Origin: Megascapheus bottae
Lineage: Eukaryota; Chordata; Mammalia; Rodentia; Geomyidae
Direction: 5' to 3'
Assembly: GCA_024803745.1 (NCBI GenBank)
Contig: JANJXV010000037.1
Coordinates: forward strand, 7,651,501 to 7,715,500
Length of the DNA: 64,000 nucleotides
Shown here in pieces: positions 24,931 to 36,849 of this stretch; positions within the stretch are counted from its first letter, which is position 1; every line of letters starts with the position of its first letter. A program made the position numbers and the translations under genes. Under the pieces are notes generated by a model. That model was not told the origin of the DNA. It saw nothing but the letters and a program-made list of their open reading frames with translations, and did no database searches.

Positions 24931-25182
24931 CTGGCAGGGTGCAGTGGCTCATGCCTGTAATCCTAGATACTCAGGAGGCTGAGATTTGAGGATCAAGGTT
25001 CAAAGCCAGCCAGGGTACAAAAGGACTTCAGACTCTCATCTCCAATTAACCTCTAGAAACCAGGGAAGTGGGGCTGGGCTCAAGGGTAGGATAGCCCAAA
25101 GGCAGGGCTGAAGAGCTCAGGGACAGCACCCAGGCCAAGTTCAAGCTCCAAGACCCACCAAAACAAACAAACAAAAGAAAAC
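24931..25182 (+). mobile_element. Dimeric SINE (7SL-like + Geo-like)
   Basis: Head GGTGCAGTGGCTCATGCCTG, linker CTCTCATCTCCAATTAACC, right half CAGGGAAGTGGGGCTGGGCT, tail (CAAA)n. Confidence 0.92.
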
Positions 25183-25189
25183 AGTAAAT

Positions 25190-26005
25190 CTGTAAAGAAT
25201 ATTTTAATAGAAAAGGAACAGTGATCAGCAACGACATTATCATACGCGAATATGTGGATCATTTATTTCCTGTCTGTTCTTTCAAATTAGTTAAAAGCCA
25301 AAATTAACCTCTGCTACTCAATATATTGTGAATTCCTGTGAGCTCAAGGCAATACCAGTCTGACAGCTGAAAGGAAGGAAGGATACAGCCATGTAGGAAA
25401 ACAAAATAGACTCAAGAGTAGAGTTTCTTTAGGCATGGAATAGTTAACATGGACCTGCCTGAATAAAATAAGCTTTACTAAAATTTTGAAATATCTGGTA
25501 CTATCTGTGGAAGATAAGCCCAGAGAAAATTTTATTTAGGAAATAACTTCTGTATGCTTTCTGCCACTCATGTTTCTTCTGATTGGCTAAAACCTCTGAA
25601 GTTTTCTTATTGAGTCTCAAGACCGCCTATGTTGGGATTTCAAAGAATCAACTACATTTGTGGCAAATCTAAGAATGCTGAGGGTTAGGACCACATTAGC
25701 CAGAGTTCAAATAACATGAAATTTCTGCAAGGAGATAAATCTGGCATCATTTTTTGTGCAAAAGGCACAGAAAATAAAAATAACAAATTAGGAAAAAATC
25801 TACAAGAAGGAGAAAGAAATAAGGGGAAGGAGTGAAGACACTTGAAATAACTTTTATTTTAATTTTATTTTTAAAAAGCAAGAACTGAATATTGTGCTGA
25901 ATGTTTTCAGCACAAATCAATTCCCTCTGAGCAAATATGAAGGCCCCAGAAAACTAAGCCTATCTCTTTTGTGTCCTAATTCATGCATTCACTCATTTAT
26001 TCTTC
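25190..26005. other. Intron sequence without a recognised gene
   Basis: No exon or confident repeat is seen. Confidence 0.45.
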
Positions 26006-26008
26006 ATT

Positions 26009-26080
26009 GTGGTACTGGGCTTTGAACTCAGGGCCTTGTACTTGCCAGGAAGAAGCTCTTACTGCCATGCCATACCTCCT
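26009..26080 (-). mobile_element. Solitary tRNA-derived SINE unit
   Basis: TGTGGTACTGGGCTTTGAAC and CAGGGCCTTGTACTTGCCAG read backwards as an ID/B4-like tRNA-derived head without a right half. Confidence 0.65.
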
Positions 26081-26513
26081 CCATACCATACCTTCCTTCT
26101 TAATCTTTTAATATTACTAACTGTAGTGTCTTAGACTAGTCATTACACTACTCTTAACCCTATTACTACCCTGGTATCCTGAATACCAAGTATAGTTTCA
26201 GTGGTAGGCTGAATTTTTCCAAAACTGAGTAGTAAATCATGAAAAGCATAATTGATCTCTGACAATGGAACTTTTAATTTCTCTGGACCTGTTTTTCTGT
26301 TTTTTTTTTTTAACTTCTAGTAATAATGAATGACTAAGTGTCCACTGGGTGCTAGGCTCTCATGTAAATGCTAGAAAGACAAAAAGTGGATTAAAAAAAG
26401 ATCAGCCAGTGATATGTTAAAATATATGATCTTGGAAATTAAGTAGTAATAGGGAAAATAGGAATAGACTGAGAATATGATGTTTAGGCTAAGATCTGAT
26501 GAAAGAGCAAGAC

Positions 26514-26514
<1 letters not shown>

Positions 26515-26573
<59 letters not shown>

Positions 26574-26596
26574 CAGAGAGACAGAGAGAGAGACAG

Positions 26597-26629
<33 letters not shown>

Positions 26630-26679
26630 GAGAGAGAGACAGAGAGAAAGAGAGAGAGAGACAGACAGAGAGAGAGAGG
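26515..26679 (+). repeat. (GA)n / (GACA)n microsatellite
   Basis: About 25 pure AG units are followed by mixed AGAG and AGAC units. The arginine/glutamate and leucine/serine open frames over it are repeat artefacts. Confidence 0.97.
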
Positions 26680-27019
26680 AAACTGAAGACTAGCAAAAAA
26701 GCATGTGCAAAAGTCCAGAGATGGGAAACAGCAGAGCACACAGGAGCCTAGAAAGATGGCTAATCAGATTAGCCTTTCACCTTCTCTAACTATACCAGGT
26801 TTTAGGCTTCATTCAAAGTTAAAGAAAGATGGTTAGGCTCCACTAACACAGACTATTTTTCTCATTTAATTATTATTACCTTCCTTAGGAGGCAACATTT
26901 TACACATTTTTTGGTAAACTTTTCTATTTTATTATAAGTACAGTTTAACTAAGTACAGAGAATCTTTCTTACTGACTTGGTTCCTTCGTACTATACAGTA
27001 CTGTGTCATCATTAAGAAG

Positions 27020-27200
27020 AGGGAAGTGGGGCCTATTGGTAGAGTCTTGCCTAGCGTGCATGAAGCACTGGGTGTGATTCCTTGGTACCACAAGCCAACA
27101 CACTAAAAAGCTGGAAGTGGTGCTGTGGCTCAAGGATAGTGCCCAAGCACTGAGTTCAAGTTACAGGATGAGCACCCCCCGCCCCGCCCCCCAAAAAAAG
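27020..27200 (+). mobile_element. IDL-Geo-like SINE, right half partly deleted
   Basis: GGGGCCTATTGGTAGAGTCT and GCCTAGCGTGCATGAAG mark the tRNA-derived half; AAGCTGGAAGTGGTGCTGTG begins a shortened right half. The tail is unusual, C-rich then A-rich (CCCCCGCCCCGCCCC). Confidence 0.85.
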
Positions 27201-27204
27201 AGAG

Positions 27205-28870
27205 GCGGGGAGGATTTTAAAAGATAACCATGCTTTTGTAATACAGTTCCCTCCTTCTCCTTCTTACCCCCATTTCTTGCTCATCAGGTAGTCTCAAGGT
27301 CCATGCAATGACTGCCTTTGCTACACAACCATGGGTTCTGTGATACATATTGCTGTCTATAGCCCATTTCCATTCCTGGGTCCTTGGAATACAAAAACAT
27401 TTCACTTCTATATTTGTGCTTTCCCCTCTTCATTTCCAAATTTTCAGTGTCACAGATGAGTGGGCTTATCCAGCATCTGGGTACCAGATAAACTGAGTGT
27501 AACAGAATTTGAAGATTTTGGCTTCCCAAAAACTTTCATTGCATATTTAGTCAATCTAGGTAGTACTGAGAAAGAGCCCTACAGATATAAATGAAGCCCC
27601 AAGAGAGTTGACCTTAAATAGGAGATTATCTAGCTAGACTATTCATATGATCTCTAAAAGCAGGCCATTTTTTTTTTCCTGGCTGGTAGTGAAAGAGTAA
27701 GTCAGAAAGATTTGAAGCATAGTCAAGATTCAATACACAGTTCCTAGCTAGATTTTGTAGGTCATGTGGTGCAGACATGCCTCTAAGAAACTGAGAATAA
27801 ATCATGGCTAATGGGTAGCAAGAACTTGTAGAATTAAATCTTCTAACTATACAAATAAACAAATAAATTTCAAAATTCACAGGCCAGTCAGTACCTTATT
27901 CTCATCCTGTGCAGAAAAACCTGGATACCACACCATAGATTTTCTGAGCATCAGAATGGCAGAGAGTGACCATTATAAGCTACTCATGTGTAATGATTTG
28001 ATATACAGATAGAAAACTAATACATTGTGTAATATAATCATCTAGGAAGTTTCCATCACACATAAAACATACATATAAGTCACAAGTTAATGATTATATA
28101 TCATTCTTACCAATGGCCACAAAAGAGCAAAGCTTAATAAAAAGAACATAGGACTATAAGCAAATAAATTCATTCTCTTTCTTAAGGCATTTGTCAACAG
28201 ATCCAAGAACTGTTCATTGTTAATTGTTCATTTAATTGTTAATGCCTCCTCTAACAATCCAAGTCTGGTAATATAATCACTCCTATTATAGTAAGAATTT
28301 AAATTAAAAACAAGTATGCACCATTTTCTCTATACTTAGACTTAATTTTCCTGAGCAGATTAACACACCTGCATCTCAAAGCCACAATATTTAGAGGGTG
28401 CTGTAAGAAGAAATAGCTGATACTGCTGATTTTAAATATACGCAGTATATGATTGGTGCATTTATTTTTAGATCTGGTTATAACAGTACCTCTGAGGCTT
28501 TCCAGTCTTGCAGTTAACTATTTAGGTATTTAACCAAGTTTGTCTATGCATAAAAGCTGAGCCAACACAATCCTAAAACTTGTTTAAAACATAATCTGAG
28601 TGCCAAATTGGAGGCTGGAGAGGTACACAGACACATAACTTACACCCCTCAAATGTTCCTAAGAATAACCATGGACTTTGTTTAAAATTGCATACTTGTT
28701 CTTTGAATTTTTCAGTACTGACTTATTTCAAAACAAACAGAAATAAGGGCCCTTAAACAACATTATCCCTTGGTATTTCAAATATGCTCAATTTTTGTTA
28801 AAGCTGCTAGCATTCTTAACTAGAACATTAAGAAATGAAACCTGCATCATATTTGAACAGTTTATGTATG
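27205..28870. other. Unique intron sequence
   Basis: Short open frames occur on the minus strand (27217-27529, 27626-27880) but none carries a recognisable domain or splice-site pair. Confidence 0.45.
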
Positions 28871-28873
28871 CCT

Positions 28874-29092
28874 GGCTGGGCACCAGGAATTCATATCTAT
28901 AATCTTAGCTATTCAGGAGAGTTGAAGATTTTGAAAATTGAGATTGAAAGCTAGACCATGAGACTTCATCTGTAATTAACCAGCAAAAAGCAAGCAGTGT
29001 GGCTCAAGTGGTAGAGTGCCAGCTGAACAAGCAGCCTCAAGACCCTCAGCTCAAACTCCAATACTGGATATAAAAAGAAATAAAAAAAAAAA
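28874..29092 (+). mobile_element. Old dimeric SINE (7SL-like + Geo-like)
   Basis: GCTGGGCACCAGGAATTC head, linker CATCTGTAATTAACCAGC, right half GTGTGGCTCAAGTGGTAGAG ending CTCCAATACTGG and an A-rich tail. Confidence 0.83.
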
Positions 29093-29464
29093 GGCTTATG
29101 CCTTAGTTCAAACACCTCTATCGGCTGAGAACTTGAGCCTGTGCAAAAGGCACAGGTGTGAAAGTGGGAAGAAAAGGAAATGAGGGAGGGAGAAACAGAC
29201 AAGGGAAGGAGAGAGGTTTCCAATGTTTCAATAAGCTTAGATCTCCATATTTCAATTGCCCAATTACTTGTACCTAAGAAGAACTCTGAAATATGGCATA
29301 AAGTATAAAATGTAGTATGCACTGAAATGTGAGAAGAGGCTTCCTAATATAGGGCAGCTAGAAATAAGAATAGTGCAGCATAGAGATCTAGCCCAATTAG
29401 ATCAGAGACTCTCAACAGGGAAGAGAATTTAGAAATCTATATAAAAGCCCACTGCTTATCATGC

Positions 29465-29577
29465 ATATATTTCTTTGAGACACACTCTTGTTAAATGGTC
29501 CAGGCTGGCCTCAAACTCAGGGTCCTCTTGTCTGATTCTCCCAATGCTGAAATCATAGGCCCAGCAGTCACCCATCA
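29465..29577 (-). mobile_element. B1-like monomer
   Basis: CTTTGAGACACACTC, CCAGGCTGGCCTCAAACTCA and CCAATGCTGAAATCATAGGC are the reverse complement of a B1-type 7SL monomer. Confidence 0.75.
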
Positions 29578-29689
29578 CTTATTACTATAGAAAAGACAGC
29601 AGTTGCCATTAGATAATTGGTACAAAAACCAAATCATGAAGTAAGGGACCTCCAGGGTATGGAAACAAGAGCTATATAATGAGTGAATG

Positions 29690-29972
29690 CTGTTAATGTA
29701 CTATGTTATTTCTCATCTCTTTTGTTGTCCCTTGGTTATTCTCATATTGTTACAGTATCTTACCTTGTAGTCTGGTATATTGTATATATGTTTATTTGAA
29801 ACAGGAAAGGGAAGAGGGGAAAACAAGATGAGGGGAGGGGGTGGGGGGAGGGAAATGGGGACAAAAACATGAAAAGGGGTGTCAATGTGAGTGAAGTCAT
29901 GCTCCATCTATCTGGCGAATATAACTGTAACCCCTCTATTAACTACAAAAATATGTATGAAAAGAAAAAATA
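29690..29972 (+). mobile_element. L1 3'-UTR fragment
   Basis: TTAATGTACTATGTTATTTC, then the G-rich GGGAGGGAAATGGGGAC segment and ATATAACTGTAACCCCTC before an A-rich end. The same sequence order ends the L1 copies at 9305, 43595 and 48345. Confidence 0.85.
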
Positions 29973-29974
29973 AA

Positions 29975-30970
29975 GTCATGAGGTAAGTCGCTTTAATATG
30001 AAGATCTAGTGTCTTAAAGTAAGACTGAGTGGGCTAAAGGAGATTTTATTTTGAAAAATGAAATAATAAAAACTGAACAATCCACTATTTTTCAGAGGGA
30101 AAAGAGCAGAAAGTGTGATGCAGAGGGATGAAACTAATTAGAATATAGTGTTAATATGTATGGAGATGTAACAAAGAAATCTTCCCAATTTAACCAATAG
30201 AAGTAAATCAAAAGAAGTCTAAGAGAGTGCCCTAACATAAAAAAAACTCAAAGTTCTCTTTGTAGTTGAGAAAAATTTAAATTATTTCAACTGTGCACAA
30301 AATCTTAAAAGATAAAATTAAGTGTTGATAATTTTTCCTATAGGCCATGTTAATGCTGTAAGATAGTCTTTAAACTTGACTTTAACATAATCATAAAAAG
30401 ATGTGCATTTCTGTACATTTTTTCCTCAATCTTCAGCATCAGCTCCACATCATGCTCCTTTCTACATCCTGTGAAGTCATCATCTCACATTCTCACCCTG
30501 GTCAACTCTGAACTACTCTACTACACCAGGCTCTTTTCTCTGTTCACAAACATGAACAAGAGTCAAGATCTCCATTACTTATAAAATGTTCTATCTTATG
30601 AAGGCACATAATTGCTCATTACCCTGCCTTTTTTATCAGCCATTCAAATACACTAGTAGCAAAATGCCTTAAAATAAATGAAGCGTCCAGTCGGGAAAAT
30701 TGTTTGAATTATGATTAGTCTTAGCTGTGGTCACTTGAGTTAATCTTCTCAATTAATTGGAATTTCTGTTTCCCTAGGTAAGCTCATAACTTCAGGGACT
30801 TGGGTGATAAAAACTCACATAAACAAAGTCCCTTCCTCTGTAATAATGTTGAATGACATGAATGGCTTCATTAAGTGGTGTACAATGAATTAAGCCTGCT
30901 CAACTAATCCTGTTATCTTCAAAATCCTAAGGAAAAGAAGTTCTCCAGAGAATGTTTTTAAGAAGGAACA
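29975..30970. other. Intron sequence without a recognised gene
   Basis: I see nothing that I can support. Confidence 0.45.
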
Positions 30971-31186
30971 AGAGGGACCGGGAGTTTGGCCTAGTGGTTA
31001 AAGTGCTTGCCTAGCATGCATGAATACCCGGGTTCGATTCCTCGGTACCACATACATAGAAAAAAGCCGGAAGTGGTGCTGAGGCTCAAGTGGTAGAGCT
31101 CTAGCCTTGAGAAAGTCCAAGGATAGTGCTCAGGCCCTGAGCTCAAGCCCAGGACTGGCAAAAAAAAAAAAAAAGAAGGAACAAGA
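30960..31186 (+). mobile_element. Young IDL-Geo-like SINE with perfect target-site duplications
   Basis: The element (about 30975-31172) has a near-consensus box A (TGGCCTAGTGGT) and a perfect box B (GGTTCGATTCC, 31031-31041), a full right half (GCCGGAAGTGGTGCTGAGGC) and a pure A tail. AAGAAGGAACAAGA flanks it at 30960-30973 and 31173-31186. Its closest relative here is the copy at 41606. Confidence 0.96.
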
Positions 31187-31830
31187 CAGGCTCCTTCTCC
31201 CTCACTGCTAAAGCCAACACTCTAGCATTTCAAGTGAAGCAAAGTCAAGCAAGCAACAAGCCCTGCACAGATTCACTGTGACCGTTCTACACGCTGCACA
31301 GGTGCAGCATGGGTGCATCCTGGCCAGTGACCTGGTCTACTTCTACTTTCCCTATTAAAAGCCTAAAGAATTTTGGTGTCGATAATCTAAACAAGACTCC
31401 TAACATAGAACATGATAAAATTTCTTCCTCAGTCATTCCTTGGAGAGTTTCCTTAGCAGGGTCAAACAAGGACAAGCTCTTCTACAGTGCTTAGTGCCAG
31501 AGATTTGCAACGTAAGTAGACTCAGAGAATCCATAAATATTTATGAATATTATGTCAAAATGAAGTTTGGTGAATGTATTCCTGTCTTACACTGCCCATA
31601 GTATTCACTGGATTTTTAAGGGGCTCCTGATGATACCCCTTCCCACTAAAGAATTTACTTCTACATAATTTCTCTGTGAAGTCTCCAGACTAGACACAGC
31701 ATATTTCCAGCAACTGTGGACAATCTATTTCCTTTATTCTAAATGATATGTTTTTCTGGGTTTTGTTGTTGTTGTTTGGGGGGGAGGGGGTGTAGGTGTT
31801 ACCATGGTTTGAAGTTAGGGCTTCCTCATA
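31187..31830. other. Intron sequence without a recognised gene
   Basis: Two short open frames on opposite strands at 31287-31494 have no recognisable content. Confidence 0.45.
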
Positions 31831-31970
31831 ACTCAACTTGATGGTTATTTTGAAGATGGAGTTTCACAGACTTTTTCTACCTGGGCTGACCTCAAACTAA
31901 AATTTCCAGATCTTGGCTTTGTCAGTAGCTGGGGACTATAGCTGTGAGCTACTGACAAGTAGCTAAACAA
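31795..31970 (-). mobile_element. Old 7SL-headed SINE
   Basis: CCTGGGCTGACCTCAAACTA, GATCTTGGCTTTGTCAGTAG and CTATAGCTGTGAGCTACTG are a reversed 7SL-like head. The part before about 31835 is too decayed to assign. Confidence 0.65.
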
Positions 31971-32374
31971 AACCTTTGGTCTTTGTAAAATTGGAATGTA
32001 ATTTATGATCCTTGTTTCTATTTAATAAAATCTTATATTCTTGCTTTTCAAAAGTAATTATTAAATTGATGGTATACCTCTGAACTGATAACATTTAAAC
32101 AATACAAGAGTCGGCCCTATACCAATGACTCAATAACAATGTACCTTGTGTGTTCTTGAACAAATAGCAAATAGACAAGCCAACACAGATAATCCAGATA
32201 ATTTGACATAGGACATAGGGCTAAGTCTGGTAGCTAGGAACCAAACACCAGAAATGCATTTGCATTGATGTCATATCACCACTGGAGACAAATCAAGTTG
32301 TACCTAGTACTCTATGTGTAAGCGTGTGCTAGCTATCTAGTCTAGGCAAGTTTCCAAGACATGAAGATGGAGCA

Positions 32375-32377
<3 letters not shown>

Positions 32378-32421
<44 letters not shown>

Positions 32422-32452
32422 AGAGAGTTGGGAATAACAAAGAAACAGTGTC

Positions 32453-32516
<64 letters not shown>

Positions 32517-32545
32517 AAGGCAGAGACAGACAGAGACAGAGAGAA
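32378..32545 (+). repeat. Two (GA)n arrays with (GACA)n
   Basis: A pure AG run (32378-32419), a 35-nt interruption, then AG mixed with ACAG units (32454-32545). Confidence 0.97.
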
Positions 32546-33040
32546 TGAGAATGCTAGAGAAAAGAAGACCAAGTAAATGTCACTAGAAGGGTCAGTACTG
32601 AGTGGAGAGAATAATTCATAAATTAATAAAAATCTTACCATAACAGAGAAGAAGTAGTCTTGGCAATTTCCAATTACAAGAACAAAGAGACTCTATCTAG
32701 AATCCAAGACATAGGGTAGACTCTACCAAAACTCTAACAATAAAAGAAAAAAAAAAACATAGTCTGAGATGGACTCCACTCTGGGTAAATGTATAATAAA
32801 GCGTTAGAAAAATCCACACATGGGCCTAACTTTCTCTGCTTCCTAGAAGGAATGGTCTAAGCAAATCTTTATGACTGCCTAGAAGTCTTTAGTAACATGT
32901 TCCCTCCAGTCAAGATGTTCATTTCCACAGATGGGCTATGGGATTCAAGCATTCAGTATTTTCAAAACCTTTGCTAAAAAATCCATTAGCGTACAGTGAA
33001 TACTTATTAACTTTTAGGCACCTATAAAAATAAAAGAATG

Positions 33041-33460
33041 TGGTTCTATTTCTGGGTCTTCTATTCTGTTACACTGATCTGGTCTGTTTTTGTGCCAATA
33101 CCGAGCGGTTTGTGTTATTATGGCTCTATAGTAGAGTTTGAAGTCTGGTATTGTAATACCTCCAGCATTGCTCTTTTTGCCTAGAACTGTTTTGGCTATT
33201 CCAGGTCTTTCCTTGTTCCATATGAATCTTTGGATTATATCTTCTATTTCAGTAAAGAATGTCTTTGGGATTTTGATGGGGATTGCATTGAATTTGTATA
33301 TCAATTTTGGCAATATAGCCATTTTCACTATGTTGGTTCTCTCTAGTCATGAGCATGGGATGTCTTTCCATTTCCTAGTGTCCTCTTTAATTTCTTTCAT
33401 TAGGCTTTTTTCACTGAATAATTCCTTTACATCTTTGGTTAAGTATATACCTATAGGCAA
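33041..33460 (-). mobile_element. Inverted 5' segment of a twin-primed L1 (ORF2)
   Basis: On the minus strand this encodes [15 protein letters not shown], then [34 protein letters not shown] and [15 protein letters not shown], the region of L1 ORF2p after the reverse transcriptase. In L1 coordinates it ends where the plus-strand segment starting at 33461 begins, which is the signature of 5' inversion during integration. Confidence 0.92.
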
Positions 33461-34775
33461 GTTGTATTTGACAAAGGAGTCAAAGATATACAGTGGAACA
33501 AACACAGTCTATTCAATTTTTGGTGCTGGCAAAACTGGGCAGCCACATGCAGAAAACTAAAAATTGACCCTAGCCTTTCACCATGCACAAACATTAACTC
33601 AAAGTGGATCAAAGACCTCAACGTCAGACTGGAAACCATGAAACTGCTACATGATAAAGTAGGAAAGCCACTGGAACTCATAGGCACAGGCAAAAGATTC
33701 CTGAACAGAATCCCAGCATCACAACAGATAGGAGAGTGACTCGATAAATGGGACTACCTAAAAATAAAAATTTTCTGTACAGATAAAAACATAGTCGCAA
33801 AAGTAGAGAGACAGCCAACCATCTGGGAACTCAAGAAATTAATCCCCCCAAACCCAATAAACCATTCACTAAAAGGGCAAGAGAACTAAAGAGAGACTTA
33901 TCAGAAGAAGAGATTAAAATGGCAGAAAAGCATATGAGAAAATGTTCATCATCTATGGTCATAAAGGAAATGCAAATAAAACAACCCTAAGATACCACCT
34001 TACCCCAACAAGAATGGCCAAGATTGTGAACTCAGACAATGACAGATGCTGGTGGGGTTGTGGAGAAAAAGGAACCCTACTACAATGCTGGTGGGAATGT
34101 AAACTAGTTCAGTCACTCTGGAAAGCAGTGTGGAGGTTTCTTAAAGAACTGAAAATAGACCTTCCCTATGATCCCACCATACCACTTCTGGGCATCTACC
34201 CTGAACATCATAACCAAGATATGATAAGGACACCTGGTCAGCTATGTTCATCTCTGCACTATTCACAATAGCCAGGCGATGGAAACAATCCAGATGCCCT
34301 AGTGCAGATGAATGGATACAGAAAATGTGGTATATATACACAATGGAATTCTACATAGCCAACAGACAAGATAAAATAATGGCATTCACAGGGAAGTGGA
34401 TGAATCTAGAGCAAATCATGTTGAGTGAGACAAGTTAAGACCTAAGGAACAGAAGGCGCATGGTATCCTTAATATGTGGCTATTAAATCCAAACAGTACA
34501 AGAGTGAGGACTCAATATCTGCATACCCAATGCTATGGACATGGTAATGGAAATATAAACATAACTATATAGATATAAATACCTATGACTCTATAGACAT
34601 AATGTTTTATTTTCTAAAATTAATATGTTTCTATGACATACAAACCCTAAGCCTAATTTTGATTAAGTTCTAAATACTAAGTCCCAGTGATTGTAAATGG
34701 AGATTCCCTTCTTGAACACTCGTTTGTTAAAACTGTCATTTAAAATATGATGTAAAAAGCAATGTTAATAAAGAA
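33461..34775 (+). mobile_element. 3' segment of the twin-primed L1 (ORF2 C-terminus and 3' UTR)
   Basis: Plus-strand translation continues with [39 protein letters not shown], the Cys-rich [20 protein letters not shown] and DEWIQKMWYIYTMEFY, that is the ORF2p C-terminus with frameshifts and stops, followed by a 3' UTR and an A-rich end. AAAAATGAAAGAATG (34776-34790) repeats AAAAATAAAAGAATG (33026-33040), a candidate 15-nt target-site duplication with one mismatch that brackets both segments. Confidence 0.93.
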
Positions 34776-34790
34776 AAAAATGAAAGAATG

Positions 34791-35580
34791 GTCAGTGGTC
34801 TCAGACAAGGAAACAAGTAGTTATGATAGAATACAAAGACCCATGTATGAAAAATGTGATTCTAGCACTACTACTCTACCTCACCCCAAATGGAAAAAAA
34901 TCATGGAAATTTCTGTAGGAATGCAACTCTGGTATCAAACTGAGACCATTCTTTACTGCAGACAAGTGGATGAAGAAGTCGTATTCAGGCAGAGGCTAGT
35001 AACTACATCTTACAGGGAAAATGAGATTAATTTCCTTTTGAGCTCTCTCTCTCTCTTTTTCTCCCCCCATTCCTCTTCTTATTTCTCTCCCTCCCTCCTT
35101 TGCTCCCTCCCTTCTCTCATTCATTAGTGCTCCATAAATTCTACCTCACTAAAATAAAAGGAATAAAAGCACAATTTTGTCTATTTTGTCTATACAAACC
35201 AAGATACCTTAATTTTGGCAATAGTGCACTGACATGACAAAGATAACTCCCTATTCTAAAGATCAGAACTTGAATAGTGAAGCAATAAGGGAGGTGAGGG
35301 GGGAGGGAGGAAGGGAGGGAAATAAGAGTTCCAGTTGCAACTGTTCAAAGTTCCAAACCTAAGATAAATGAGATCCAAGTCAGAATGGACTATATCTGAA
35401 AATGTCTACATACAGTGGTATACAAGAAACATTTTACATGGAAAATTTTTTAACTTTTTTTTCAATTTAAAGCAACTATTTACTACCATATATAGTGCTA
35501 GTAAAAAAAATCCAAAAAGAGAAAGAAAAGGGAAATTATTTATGACACAAGTCTAGATCCATAATATGTTGCTTGTTGAC
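34791..35580. other. Intron sequence with purine/pyrimidine-rich runs
   Basis: A CT-rich run lies at about 35043-35122 and a G-rich run at 35288-35323. No gene is seen. Confidence 0.5.
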
Positions 35581-35581
35581 C

Positions 35582-36056
35582 TGGTATGGATATGAAATGT
35601 CTTCCTACCCAAAAGGTTCCTGTGTTAAAGGCGTAGTACTCAGTGCAATGTTCAGAGGTGGACTCTGGGAAAGTAAATTACCAATGGGCCTTTAACTTCA
35701 TCAATGATTAGTCAATTGATGGGTTCAAAATCTGAATGGACTATTGGGAGGTAGGAGAAGCTATGGAAGGCGGCCTACCTAGTTGGAGGAAGTAACTTAC
35801 TAGAAGCAGGTCTTTGAAAGATATGTCTTATAACTAGCCCGTTCCTTTGCCCTTCTCTGCCTCCTCACTGCCATTAGCTTTCCTCTTCCATGTCCTTCTA
35901 CTATGATGTTTCTGCTTTTCCACATGCCTAAAAGGTTTGGAGCTGTTCGACCCCAACCATGAACTGAAACCTCTGAAATTCTGAGCTAAAATAAATCTTT
36001 TCTCTCATAAATTGTCTTATGTCAGGTATTGTGTCACTGCAATGAAAAAGCTAACA
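35582..36056 (+). mobile_element. Ancient dispersed repeat, possibly MaLR-type LTR
   Basis: The stretch with CCCAAAAGGTTCCTGTGTT, GGACTATTGGGAGGTAGGAG, TGAACTGAAACCTCTGAAAT and the 3' part CAGGTATTGTGTCACTGCAA resembles a widespread mammalian repeat with an AATAAA near its end. I cannot place the family with certainty. Confidence 0.5.
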
Positions 36057-36094
36057 CAGAACAGCAGAAGGGTCTTCAAGGAAGACTAGAAAAA

Positions 36095-36095
<1 letters not shown>

Positions 36096-36143
<48 letters not shown>

Positions 36144-36163
36144 AAACAAACAAACAAACAAAA
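36096..36163 (+). repeat. (CA)n then (CAAA)n microsatellite
   Basis: About 23 CA units followed by four to five CAAA units, directly before a SINE. Confidence 0.97.
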
Positions 36164-36170
36164 AAAAATA

Positions 36171-36398
36171 GCCAGGTGCCAGTGGTTTACCCCTATAACG
36201 CTAGATTCTCAGACTGAAATTTGAGAATCACGATTCAAAGCCAGCCTGGGCAAAAAAGTCCATGAGACTCTTATCTCCAATTAAACATCCAAAAGTCAAA
36301 AGTGGTACTCTGGCTCAAGTAACAAAGCACCAGCCTTAAGCAAAGAAGCCTAATATAATACCCAGTCCATGAATGTAAGCCCCAGTACTGGCACAAAA
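36171..36398 (+). mobile_element. Dimeric SINE (7SL-like + Geo-like)
   Basis: GCCAGGTGCCAGTGGTTTAC head, CAAAGCCAGCCTGGGC, linker CTCTTATCTCCAATTAAAC, right half AAGTGGTACTCTGGCTCAAG. Confidence 0.88.
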
Positions 36399-36717
36399 AG
36401 TATACATTCATTCATGTGTTATATACATATATATACATGTAGATATTCACGTGTATACACACACACACCCTAATTTTACTATTGGCATTGGAGACAGTAT
36501 TACAAATCTTTGAACCAGTCTTTAATCCTTGGCCCTAACAAGCCTTCTGACCTAAGACTCTCTCTGGGACAGCATTACACATTCCAACAATCACAAGAAA
36601 TGAAGAAGCAATCCTGAGCAGCATGGAAGGAACAGCAGTAAGTTCAAAGCCTGTGACCATAAAGGGAAACATATTCTTGGCTTCTCCCCACTCTCATCTA
36701 GTCATTGGTTCTTTACA

Positions 36718-36820
36718 AAAATATTTATGGAGCATATATTCTCTATCAATCTGTCAAACAACCTTGGTCAAGGGCTATTCTAAGTGCTGGGAACAAAAAA
36801 AAATGAATACATAAAACAAT
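36718..36820 (+). mobile_element. Likely L2 or MIR fragment
   Basis: AAAATATTTATGGAGCATAT and TATTCTAAGTGCTGGGAACA resemble the common L2-type phrase ending in 'ctgggaacacagcagtgaa'. Confidence 0.5.
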
Positions 36821-36849
36821 AACAACAACAAAACTCAGACCCTTTCCTC

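Noticed and set aside
26371..26741. Overlapping Ser/Leu-rich and Arg/Glu-rich open frames
   Set aside because: Produced by the (GA)n microsatellite in every frame.
33942..34438. Cys-rich frames as a zinc-finger gene
   Set aside because: They are the C-terminus of L1 ORF2p in a 5'-inverted insertion.
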